A stretch of 64,000 nt of DNA from Leuctra nigra (taxonomy: Eukaryota > Arthropoda > Insecta > Plecoptera > Leuctridae), in NCBI GenBank assembly GCA_934045905.1, contig OW203767.1:15193073-15257072 (forward strand), in the 5' to 3' direction. Made by a program: the position numbers and the translations under genes. The stretch's first letter is position 1; the number at the start of each line of letters is the position of its first letter. Positions 11,101 to 22,100 of this stretch are shown piece after piece. Below the pieces are notes generated by a model. That model searched no databases. It worked only from the letters and a program-made list of their open reading frames with translations, and was not told the DNA's origin.

Positions 11101-11508
11101 GTCAGTATTCTAGTGGAAAGTGGATTAGGAACATCATAACCAGAATGAAATTTATTCCTGTTTCTGCTCCCTGGAACGCAGGTCTGCCGGTTGGCCTACG
11201 AGATCATGCAGACGCTCCACGCCGACGCATCCGACCGCTTCCACTCCCTCGACGACATCTTCTACTATGGCGGCCAGACGTCTCACAACCGCCAGGTGCT
11301 AGTGCCCCACGCTGCCCACGCCGCTCAGGAGCTGGACATGGAGGTCGGGGATCTGGTGGGCGTCGCCGGCAACCACTGGGACGGCTACAGCAAGGGCAGG
11401 AACCACCGGACCAACCAGGTCGGGCTGTATCCGTCGTTCAAGGTCGGCGAGGTGCACGAGCGAGTCGACTTCCCGACGTACCCCGAGGTGCCGTTGAAGG
11501 CGACGTGA
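5195..11508 (+). CDS. FUT8: Alpha-(1,6)-fucosyltransferase (FUT8), 9 coding exons
   Basis: Golgi type II enzyme that adds core alpha-1,6-fucose from GDP-fucose to the innermost GlcNAc of N-glycans. Coding exons: 5195-5415, 5610-5710, 5801-5981, 7819-7984, 8750-8936, 9394-9631, 10493-10669, 10878-11028, 11182-11508. All junctions are GT-AG and keep frame, giving 582 residues (human about 575). Seen in order: signal anchor at about 11-32; coiled-coil stem at about 40-105; [14 protein letters not shown] linker; GT23 catalytic domain with [17 protein letters not shown] at about 365-381 (the donor-binding Arg pair and RTDK motif), [14 protein letters not shown] and CTFSSQ; then the C-terminal SH3-like domain ([19 protein letters not shown]). 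All key GT23 motifs are intact. Introns 3, 4 and 6 are invaded by transposons, and intron 3 ends 27 bp after a fold-back element. Confidence 0.95.
6252..7200. mobile_element. Non-autonomous hAT-like element in FUT8 intron 3
   Basis: The ends read CAAGGGTCAGCAACCT and AGGTTGCTGACCCATG. This is an inverted-repeat pair of the CAGGGGTCAGCAACC type typical of hAT elements. The flanks CCCTACCT (6244-6251) and CCCTACTG (7201-7208) match at 6 of 8 positions, as expected for a degraded 8-bp target duplication. No transposase frame is present. A second inverted pair inside (6382-6398 and 6946-6962, around CGACACTAAAAG) adds structure. Confidence 0.65.
7342..7791. mobile_element. TTAA-flanked fold-back element (about 450 bp) in FUT8 intron 3
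   Basis: Almost the whole element is one long inverted repeat: left arm about 7342-7550, a short loop around two copies of TATACGTAAA, right arm about 7580-7791. The ends are GGGCAGTCAT and ATGACCAGCC, and TTAA lies directly outside both (7338-7341 and 7792-7795). TTAA duplication with G-rich ends points to a piggyBac- or Kolobok-type MITE. It carries no protein. Its right end is only 27 bp from the acceptor of FUT8 exon 4 (7819). Confidence 0.85.
8140..8485 (+). mobile_element. 5S rRNA-derived SINE in FUT8 intron 4
   Basis: The head matches the internal part of 5S rRNA. TTCTCGTCAGATCACCGAG is followed by TTTAAGCAAC (box A-like) and, at about 8193-8204, GGATGGGTGACC (box C, exact). This is the internal Pol III promoter of 5S genes. 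The body continues through TTCGGATGGGACGTTAAGCC and ends near a TAATAATAATGATA-like tail at about 8485. The layout fits 5S-headed (SINE3-type) retroposons rather than a 5S gene, because the rest of the 5S rRNA is missing. The origin of the 3' half is not recognised. Confidence 0.7.
9186..9206. repeat. ATATG microsatellite
   Basis: About four tandem copies of a 5-bp ATATG unit in FUT8 intron 5. Confidence 0.7.
9839..10125. mobile_element. MITE with 40-bp perfect terminal inverted repeats (FUT8 intron 6)
   Basis: The first 40 bp (CATAGACATTTATACTCACT...) are the exact reverse complement of the last 40 bp (...AGTGAGTATAAATGTCTATG). A 7-bp direct repeat CAAATAC lies immediately outside both ends (9832-9838 and 10126-10132). 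CA...TG ends, long TIRs and a 7- to 8-bp duplication would suit the P superfamily, but this assignment is tentative. There is no coding capacity. The perfect TIRs suggest recent activity. Confidence 0.85.
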
Positions 11509-14500
11509 TTCGAGGCGCACGGAGGGTGGTAAGCGCCACTCCATCGTCTCTCGTTGCAAAACTAATTTCATGGTCACAGTTTGGTTTCTTGAACTATAAA
11601 AGTACACACTGAATACTAACAGGTACCTATACTAAACAGAGTTATCTACAGCATCATTAAAATAACATTTTTGATATTAATCATGAAAAGATGATTTCTT
11701 CACCTGTTTTATTAAAATTACATAATTTTGAGCTATGTATCATTATTTTTCTTATCTGCACTTTATTCACCAATCACATAAAATTCTTTTTAAACTTTGG
11801 TACTATGTACTAACTAAGAAATTTTATTGAATTAGTGGTAGGCTACATAATTATGTTGGAGGATATGAAGTTAATGTACCTACCTGTTCCTTAAATAATA
11901 GAACATTAAATGTGTAAAATGTACTTTATTTTATTCGTCTGGCTTTCGTTAACATACCACAAGTGTTGAAAATTAAATTTGGTGACAAATTATGGGGCCT
12001 GCTATAAACTAGAAGTGATTGATATTTTGTTGTGGTTTGCACAACCAAGCTTTATCCTAGGTAATACAGGTCTGATTTTAATTAGACACTAATGATGCTG
12101 TACATATTCTCTTGTTATTATAGGTTAAATTCAGTGTTTGTGAAACCAAACTGAAATGAGTCAATTTTGTGCAGGAGTCTCATCCTGTATTCAAATGTGC
12201 AATTGAAACTAATCGCATGATTTGCAAGAGAAACATTCTCTCTCGTCGGACTGAACCTGATTGTTGCCAACAGTCAGTACCAACGTCGACTTAAATATAT
12301 TAGTCGGAAGAAACAGGTATTTGGTGTAGAAGTGAGTCAGGGTGTGTGCTACAAAGTAGTGTTATATAGCCAGGGATGTTGCAAGGATGTTTGTCGTCGG
12401 ATGTTATGTATCTTTGAAATTCTTACGGCTGTGCAAGTAATGGTCGTTGATCGTTGTGGTTGATCGGTTTAACCAGTCGGACTTCCAAGCAAGCAATCTT
12501 GTGTTATTATAAGTTAGGTGTTTTATGATTGTTAGCTCTACCAAAGACTCGTGAGCTTTAGAGATATAGGTATGCTAGATTCTCAATAAGAAATTTAGTT
12601 TAATTTTTTATTGGTTTATTAAACACAATTTAATTGTAGTAGGTACTAGGTACTACTAGACACGAGATTACCTAATTCATCAAATTAGTCTTAAAAATTT
12701 CAGTCTAAATGAGAAAAGTTGCATGTACCTATACTCTGTGCAAAATGCTAAGCAACATTTATGAAAATATGTCTTTGGTACAATTAAACTAATTATGCTG
12801 CCAAACAAAAACACATAGTAGGTACTCAAAACCCATTTCTCAAAACTTGACAGTTGCGGACCAGCATTTTCCACAACACCAATGGGCAATGGCATTTATT
12901 TATTGTAGTGGGGACTAACATGTTAAAGTACTTAACAGTAGGTAAACTAACTACTATCGTTTCCTTCAAAGTACGTAGATAGAAGCAAGGAATTATTTTT
13001 TTATTGTGTTTTCTTCAGTAGGTAGACATACTGATACATAACCGATTTGTACTGTCGAGTGTCCTCCATCGAAATTTTCAGACCAATTTACGCTGGAATT
13101 GTGGTTTAGATCTATGAGTAGTATGACTATGACATGACATTGACATTTAAACAAGATTTAAGATAGCTATTAATTAATGGAATGTAATACTTGCACAGCC
13201 CTATTAATTAAAAACTAGATTTGTTACTTACTCAAATATTAATATGTAATGTTTTATTGTTGAAATTTAGTCATCCATGTATATTGTTGACAAACCGTGC
13301 ACTAAAATGCAGACGACAAGATTACTTGATTCGGTTCTCCCCTGCAAACACAAAGTAACGTCAATTAAAAATACCTGACGGCAGTTATTTGACGATTAGA
13401 GCCATCAAGCAACTTGGATGGTAACTACGTCTACCAAGCCAGTATACCTAGTAGCAGCGGGAGAGTTTTCCAGGGTCAATTTCCTATAATAGAATTAATA
13501 AGTTATGTTAATGTGATGTGGGGAATGACAGTTTAAATTATGTTTCATTTTGAATATATTTAAAAATATTTATTCATAAGGAATTATTTTTATCGTTCCG
13601 ACCACACTCTCCATTATTTACATTTCAATCTTGTTTTGACCATTCTGTTCCAAAAGATAAAAAATGTAAAATTCTGTAGGTCATTTTATCCTGCTTCCAT
13701 TTTGAGCCAGCGGATATGATTTTATATATTGACGTTTATTTGAAAGAATATTCGTAAAGAAACATTCAATTAAATGTAATTGTCGATTAAAGATAGCTCG
13801 TAGCAAGCAAACAAAAATAACAGTATTTATCTACCTATGTTTTATTTTACATTTGAATCCCAGCACAAAGTTCATACCTATTGCGTACAGCACATTTGTT
13901 TTATTTTATGACAGCACTGCAATTTCGTACACTATTAGATACAATAGTACCTACTTAATAGGTACCTAGGTACTGTATAAGTACTGATGGTTAAGTTGAT
14001 TTGAACCAATCTTTAGTTTGAATTGTCTAATTATTTGTTGTGTGTGGGTTGATGTTCACTTCTTTAAAATAATATATTTGTACACAATATCATTACAATT
14101 TGCTGTCTTTAAAGGATATTGAATGAATTCGGTACGTCGAATAACATTTTATTCTCGTTATCATGTTTACGTAAATACTGTTTACTGTTTAGTACTAAGT
14201 ACAGTTCTAAGGTACTTAATTTTGGGGTAAAATTCACAGAAAGTATTGTTCCACAAACACAACGTTATCATCCTTCAATAAAATAACAATTACCTATCTT
14301 CGTGAGTTACTTTTTGTGAATTGCTTTCTGTGTTACGCGTTTGTTATTTGGGGCCCTATTCTAACTTAAAAATTCCCGATTCCAGCAGAATTGTGAATTT
14401 TGAAGTTATATAATCGAGTCCCTGATGTGATACTGACTGTATGTATTTTGTTGTGATCATCTAAGAAATAATGTACCTCTGTCTTTTCGCAAATCGTAAT

Positions 14501-16163
14501 TCATCGATGATAGATGTGTAGATGCATATGGAATGAGACTTGCCTATTAAAAAAATAAACAGTGAAATGTGAAATGTAACAGATTACCTACTATATTTAA
14601 CTTAGGCTCTGTAAAGACTAGGCTTCCAATACATTTTTTATAGTGGTACTACTACTGGTAGATTTCTTTGGAATTTTTGTGTGCTATACATTTTAATGGC
14701 ATTTTGTTGGGCTGTACAGTTGAAATAATCCATATTAAATCAAACAGCAAATGTGAAACTATTCTATGAAACAATCTGCTATAGTTGTATCCTCATTCAA
14801 TAACTAATTTCCAAATTTCGTTGTTGAAATTAGGATGAAATTTTAAAGAAAGTGTGAAGGATTGCATGAAATATTTGTTTATATCATATTTGAAAAATGC
14901 ACAATCACAATATGATGGACAACTGTACTACCTATATGGTCATTTTACACTGTCATACCAGATGTCTATGTAGGTAGCGTGGTAGACTTTAACATTTTGC
15001 CTCTTCCTGTGATTTTTCATTTCAATTCTTTCTTGAGCAACAATTAGTTTTCCGAATTATACTGTGTATAAGAAAACTTGATGTACAAGTGGTAGGTTAT
15101 TTGAAAAATTATTCAATTGAGAGCGCTGCAATTTATTATTGTTAGTTATGTACGGCAATACATCGCAGTCTTTTGTACCATATGTGTAAAGAAATGTTAA
15201 TGCTTATTGGAAATTATGAAAAATATATACTATCGAATGAATTGAAATAGGTACTGTCTTTATTTTAATTCCATTTTTATTTCCTACTATTTTTCAAAAT
15301 AAGACATTTGTATCTTTCATCAGTCTGTCTTAATTTTTCTTAAAACTTTGAAAACTAACTGAATAAACCTCTTCTCGACATGGCAGTGGTGACGGTTTGT
15401 TCCGTTGGAGGTGCTGGTGGCCCTGATAAGGGCCGTTCGCGACGTTTCGAAGGATGTACTTCCTTCATCTTCTGGCGGTTGACTGTAGAAGATGAAGGAA
15501 GTACATCCTTCGAAACGTCGCGAACGGCCCTTATCAGGGCCACCAGCACCTCCAACGGAACAAACCGTCACCACTGCCATGTCATTACAAGATGGTTCCG
15601 AAAACGTCCACGACAAACCTCTTCTCTTTCAAAAATATTATTAACTAAAGAATAAACTTATATTTAGGTTTGGTTGTGTATTTGAAGATTTAATAGTGTG
15701 GTCACAATGTTTGTTGTGCTTGAAATGTTGTGACTTGGATGCAATATGATTGGGGAAGAGAACACAAATTGGTAATTACACTATTAAAATGTCATTAAAC
15801 TCTATTTTGAACAGCTTTAATGGGATCACTGGCGCCCAAATTGCCATTAATTTCGTAATTACCTTTAATAACGTTTGGTTGCATCTCTTAAAAGCAATAA
15901 AAAAAATATTGGCTTCTGGATTTTAAAAATGATAGTCGTTAAAAGTAAAGCAACCACAATGCAGCCGTTATAAATGTCGGTGGGCTGAACCTGGATTTGT
16001 ACAGAGTTGACTAGACGATTAAGAAGTTGGATGCACGTCATCAGTTGTGACTGCAAATTGGAACATTTAGGTAGGAATAGACCTTTTTTAATACTATACA
16101 TGAACAATAATAATAACGTAGATTGAACAGTCAATATTCTTTGTATTTTTTTTTTATTTCAGT
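11509..16163. other. Non-coding region between the FUT8 and NAALADL1-like genes
   Basis: AT-rich sequence of 4.6 kb without a credible coding frame. It should contain the FUT8 3' UTR and the promoter and 5' UTR exon(s) of the next gene, because that gene's ATG sits one base after a splice acceptor. The only structure I can see is the palindromic element at 15379-15581. Confidence 0.55.
15379..15581. mobile_element. Near-perfect 95-bp-arm palindrome
   Basis: Arms 15379-15473 and 15487-15581 are almost exact reverse complements around a 13-nt centre. Each arm contains GCGACGTTTCGAAGGAT or its complement. A diverged relative lies at 26272-26447, so this is a dispersed fold-back family. No protein frame in it is credible: the two overlapping frames on opposite strands are identical because of the palindrome. 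Confidence 0.8.
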
Positions 16164-19100
16164 ATGGCTGACAATTCAAGAAAATCTCAGTCAAATGTAA
16201 GTTCTCGATTTTCTTGTTTCTTTGTCTACTGTCACAAATAATTAGTTGCAATTTGTATTTGCAGTGTTCGGACCATTTGACTTTGCCAATATTTGTCATC
16301 ACCATTTTGATATTCGTCATGTTTATCGTTGGTCTTGGAATTGGCACTGCAATTGGCTATTTTGCTGTGAAGCCGGAATGCCAAGATTCCAATCTTCATC
16401 AACGTCCAGATCTTACTGCCGCAATTGCAAACAAAACGTTCTTAGACGCAGTATTAGGAGAGGTGAACGCGGAAAACATCCGAGAGAATCTGAGGTTCGT
16501 CAAGTCTTGTAGTTCCACTTCTTGCAATTTATTGTGATGATTGTTGGTTGAAAACTTTGTTTTTCGCAGAGTGTTTGCAAGTCAGCCGCACATTGCCGGA
16601 TTGTCTCGGGATAAAGAGTTGGCCGACTTCATTCGCCAGAGATGGCTTCGTGATGGACTTGATTCGGCAGAGCTTGTACCGTACGATGTATTGCTGTCGT
16701 ATCCAAACCCAAGTAAACCAAACAAGGTACGGTGTTAGCTAACTCAGTTGTACTCAGAGTACCTTATTGGTAGAGCCAGTTTTAAATGGTGATTTTATTT
16801 CTTAAAATTCGTTTTTAAAATCATCAATTTCGTTTTTTGTGTTTTTTCTGGAAGAGGGATTTCGCGATTTTGTGGTGATATTAAATTGGTTATAAAACAC
16901 ATTGTAATAGCCCCCAGAAACCATTACTTGATGAAAAACATGTATGCCACTTTGGAGGAGGGATTGGAATGGATTGGTCATGCACTTTTAGCACTGAAAT
17001 AGGCTCGTCTAGAATGGCGTCTTTAATGCTCTGTACTGTCTTTTCCCCAACCCACATTTTCTCTGTATAGATGATACATATTTAAAATTTCATGACGCAA
17101 AATGTATAGTTTGACAAGATATTTTCTTTCCCAATCCAACCATTTTCAGTGCAGTAATTGTTCCAAAATATCCTTCTGTGTAAGTAGACTATTGATAAAT
17201 AGTTGCGACTGGTTGAGGGTGGAAAGGGGGTTGGGAAAACCGGTCGACCTTGAACAGATGGGGGCGCAAAACAAAGCAGCCTGGAGGCATCATCAACTAG
17301 TTAGACTGGTCTGGTTCACTTTGAGGGTGGGTAGCAAAGTGTCTGGCGAGGGGGAGGGGGTCGAGTGAGTAGCACATGGAAAGAAACTGGTTTCGTTTGT
17401 TGTTGTGTGACCTGTTAGGGGGATAAAAGCAGTAATTTTAATAGAAACCCTTTATTTCGTGGTCATTTCGCGGAAAATGTTGAATATCGCGATCAGGGTT
17501 GGATTTCGTTTTTTTTCGCGATGTAAAAATGGTAGATTTGGGTTCTATACACAATGAAATGGATTTTAGTAGAAGAAAATAGTGCAATCAGAACAATTCG
17601 CGAATTCGCGCATCACCATTTAAAACTGGCTCTACTTATTGGGTTTTGTCTGATTTTGTCACATTTTGGTTTTAGTTGATATACCTACATAACTCATTTT
17701 TTACTCTCTGTACAAGAGACGAGAATCTACAAAAAAAAAGCTCAATTTTGTCAAAATATTGCACTTTTAAGTCAAGGTTAGCCAGACTGGTTGAATTATT
17801 TTGCCTTTATGTGGAGTTTTAAAAAAATTTAAAAATTTTATAGATTCTTTCTCATTTTTTTTCGTGGTATACAATAATTGGTTTTTTACTTGCATCTCAA
17901 GAAATAAAACAAGGCATAAGAACACGTATTTAATATTAACCAAGTCAATTTAATTTTGTGAAATACCTATCCAGTTTCTCCAATGATTTAAAAATAAAAT
18001 GTCATCATATTGCTCTTCGCTATCAGATAGAGATGTTGAACAGCAAAGGTACGGTGGTCTTCGAGAGCTCAGTTTCCGAGGACTCTTCATCTGCGGAAGA
18101 TCCTAATAGGTCGGCTACGCAAGCCTTCAACGCCTACGCACCCAATGGTGAGGATACCTAACTCGATATTCAAGCTCGTCCGAAGCAACCAATGATTCAA
18201 CTTGGCTTGTTCTTTAGGAACGGTGGACGGCAAGCTGGTTTACGCCAACTACGGCACTGTGGAGGACTTCGATATGTTGGCGTCCCAAGGAGTCAATGTT
18301 ACCAACACGATAGTGCTGATACGCAATGGTGTAATATTCAGAGGGAACAAGGTGTGCATAAATAATCCCGACAAAATGGAATATCATTGTAATATTGTGG
18401 ATTCAATTTTAGGTAGTACATAGAACCAAATTTCAATGGTTTTTCAGACGATCCCAAACATTAGTCTAGCTTCCATCGTCCAATCTTATTTTCAATTACG
18501 AAAACTAGATTTCTGGATTCAATCTATTTTCAGTTGATAGATCTTAGAATTCCTGATTGCTGTAGAGTTTAAGAGGGCTTGGTAGTGAGCGTGGCCTTGA
18601 CGAGTTTTTTAATCGATTTTTATCAATATCTTTTTTCAGTGTAATTGTTAACAAAATAGGGCTATGGACGTGAATTCAGAACAGTTCAATGAAAATAATT
18701 TCATAGTTTGGAATAAGCTATTAGTTTTATTGTATCCAACAGGTGTTTAGAACCCAAAAATTACTAAATTTTCGGGTTCTAAACACCTGTAGGACAAAGT
18801 ATATCTAATAAACAATTACAAGCTATGGAATTATTTTCATTGAACTGTTCTGAATTCACGTCCATAGCCCTATTTTGTTAACAATTACACTGGAAAAAGA
18901 TATTGATAAAAATCGATTAAAAAACTCTTCAAGGTCAAACTCACTACCAAGCCCTCTTAACTCAAAATCGAGAAAATGGACCACCGCCCTTGTGTAACAT
19001 GTACCTAACTCCGTCGCAGGTGGAGAATGCACACTCCCGAGGTGCGGTAGGCGTGGTGCTGTTCACGGATGCAAGCCGGGTGTCTCCCGAGGGCGTGGAT

Positions 19101-22100
19101 CCACTCGACGTCTATCCCAACACAGTCATGTTGCCTCCAAGCGGGGTGCAGTGGGGGGCCGTCTACCCCGACATCGGGGATCCTCTCACACCGTACTGGC
19201 CGTCCGTAGGTGAGTGGAGATGATATCAAAAGCAAGTAGTTGTAGATTGCCACATTTGTCACATGGACGATTGAAATAAGGACATCATGTGAATCCACAG
19301 GATTTATACCAAGGGAGGGGCGCAAATTTTGGAAGTAAAATGATGTGTCTGGGAGAGAGCCGCCAGAGTATGGGAAATAAGTCGCATGCCCTAGAGAATT
19401 TTTTAATTGGGTTTTTTATGGTGTAGAGTTTTTTTCATATGAAATAGAAAATTTCAAAATTTGTTATTTTTAATTTATTTTCCTACTTTACAAAACGGAA
19501 CAAAATTGTAACATACATGTACCATAATGGCAGATAATACAAATCAGAGATAATATAAAATGCCTTATGCTCCATATTTAAATATGGAAAAAATATATTT
19601 GATCTATTTTAAATATGCTTTTTTCTTGGTAAAACGGACTAAATCACAAATTATCACGTATCTAAAGTTCGTTCACGATAAGAATATCACTGACGTTTTA
19701 GTCGATCACGTCGTTCATTGGTCAGTCACTTGAACACTGCCCTGTCAATGGCAAGACTTTCTTCTTTGTATTATTGAAATTGTATAAATTATGTCAAATA
19801 CACAATTTTTAATAGTAGTAAATATTATAAAAATTCAATAAAATTGATTTATTTTTATCTACAGCCGTATTATACACATTTTTTGATTATTATATTGATA
19901 TTTACATGATTAGGTATACGTTCACTTGACTACGGTAGTACACGCCGCCATTACGGCTTGCAATTCTAATCGTGAATGAACTTTAGTAGCTATCTATTTA
20001 AAAATTAAATGTTGGTTCAGTAATTTTCTGTCTTTGTGGAATTCCGGGGGGGGGGGGGGGGGGGTTGACCATTAATAGTAACTTAGGTTTATTTGTATTT
20101 TTACTGTTCTTCTTTTGGCATTTTAGAGGGTGCATTTAGACTAAAGGAGAGTGAAGCAATGCTACCGAAGATACCTTCGCAGCCCATAAGTTACCAAGAT
20201 GCTGAGAAACTTCTAGTGTAAGTTCCAGAAACATAATGCTTTACATTCCTTGTTCAGATGATACGTTTGTTCTTTTATTAGGAGTCTAGGAGGTCAGTCG
20301 GCACCTGCGGAGTGGAGAGGATATGGAAATCTCCCGCACTACATCGGACCTAGCTCCAGCGGGATGAAAATCAGACTCCAAGTTCATAACCAGTTGGCAC
20401 GAGTAACTGTTTACAATGTCATAGGAAAGTTGACTGGATCAGTTGAACCAGGTAAACAGTTAGAGTTTACATTTTTTTACTACCTAATATTATTTAACAT
20501 ATGAGGGGATTGTACATCATGAAAAAACAAGTCAAGTCCACTGATGTATGTAATATTTCAAAAAAGAATAACGGATATAAAACACCACAAAAAAGTTATA
20601 ATAAAAGTGAGGATACAGATACCTGTACAATTAAAACAAATACCTATGTGATTTTTTTTTACAACTTCAGAAATATGGTGTAGTAGTACAGTAGTATACC
20701 TCACTACTAACTAGATTGACTAATTCAAAAATCAAATAGAAATATAATCAAATAATGGCGAACTACTGTTTACCGGTTTTTCATCAAGGTCCTCAATTAA
20801 AATAATTTTTATTTATAATTTTTAGATCGCTACGTAATCGAGGGAAATCATCGAGATGCATGGGGTGTTGGAGCATCCGATCCTTCAAGTGGCACAGCAC
20901 AGTTGCTTGAAACCGTTCGAGTGTTTGGTCTGCTAAAACAGAGAGGTACGTCTCTCCGCTGGTACTTGATTTTATTGAGGAAAATTCAAAATATACATAG
21001 AAATTAGAAAGATATACCTATCTTGCAATAAAAACACTTGGCTTCACATAATTCATGGCATGGCTGGACTGATACACCGTTTCTGTGATCAAACTGAAAT
21101 TTTGCTGATTTATGTGACAGTGGTTAATTTGTAAAAAAATTAAATGGGCGGACGCTCGGCGATGTCAGAAAAACATATTTGCTTATGAAAACAATGAGGG
21201 GTTTGGGGGGAGGGCCCCCCAACATAATGCAGGGGTCAGGAGCGCATAGCTCGGGAAATTTTGAATCTCGGGACCAAATATGGTGCCTTTCTACGCGATT
21301 TGTACACAATTTTAAGAGAATTTTTACTTCTATGAAAAATAATTTGGCAGACGGCGTAAAGAGTGGGGGACTCATCCGCCCCCAAATTAACCACTGGATA
21401 TCTGTTGCTTGGTTTGCTGGTAGCTTTTATAAATTAATATTGTGAAACAGTTTCCAAACCCGTTTTCTCATTGTGTTAGGTTGGCGACCTCGGAGAACAC
21501 TTATATTCGGCAGTTGGGCCGCCGAGGAGTTTGGAGTGATCGGATCGCAGGAGTGGGTCGAAGTGAGTCGGACAACTTTATTCTGTCTCATTGCACTGGG
21601 ATGAACACGACACATTGATGACTTGATTTCCCAGGAGAATGCCAACCTGCTGATGAATCGGGCTGTAGGTTACGTCAACACGGATGTGTGCGTGTCAGGA
21701 CCTGACCTTGAGGTTTCAGCATCGCCGCTTCTTGCCAAGATGGTGTTTCGAGCAACAAAACTGGTTAGTTGAGCACTTTAAAAGCTACACTCTACTCGTT
21801 ATCTACCCATATGCTATAGCAAAAAGCAATGCATGAATGTTTGGCACGGGCTGCTCTTTGGTTTATTTATATAAGCCCTTTTGCACACTTTACGGTCTAT
21901 TTAACATATTTTCGATGCCTTCTTTTCTCTAATCTGATGTAAGGTCTTTTTCACTTCTTTACCTGGGCTTTTTGACCCAACACTTTCTAAGCCTTTCCAA
22001 ACCAGTCCACTTCTGATGATTGGCTCCTAGCATGATAGTTAACATGAAATACTATTTATATTTCAGGATCTTTCACTCTGTGTATTCAAAAATATAGTTA

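Noticed and set aside
11145..11612. 155-codon frame overlapping the last FUT8 exon
   Set aside because: Out-of-frame shadow of exon 9; the FUT8 frame matches the family to its end.
15320..15655. Paired frames on both strands with the same peptide (TVCSVGGAGGPDKGR...)
   Set aside because: A consequence of the palindrome at 15379-15581.
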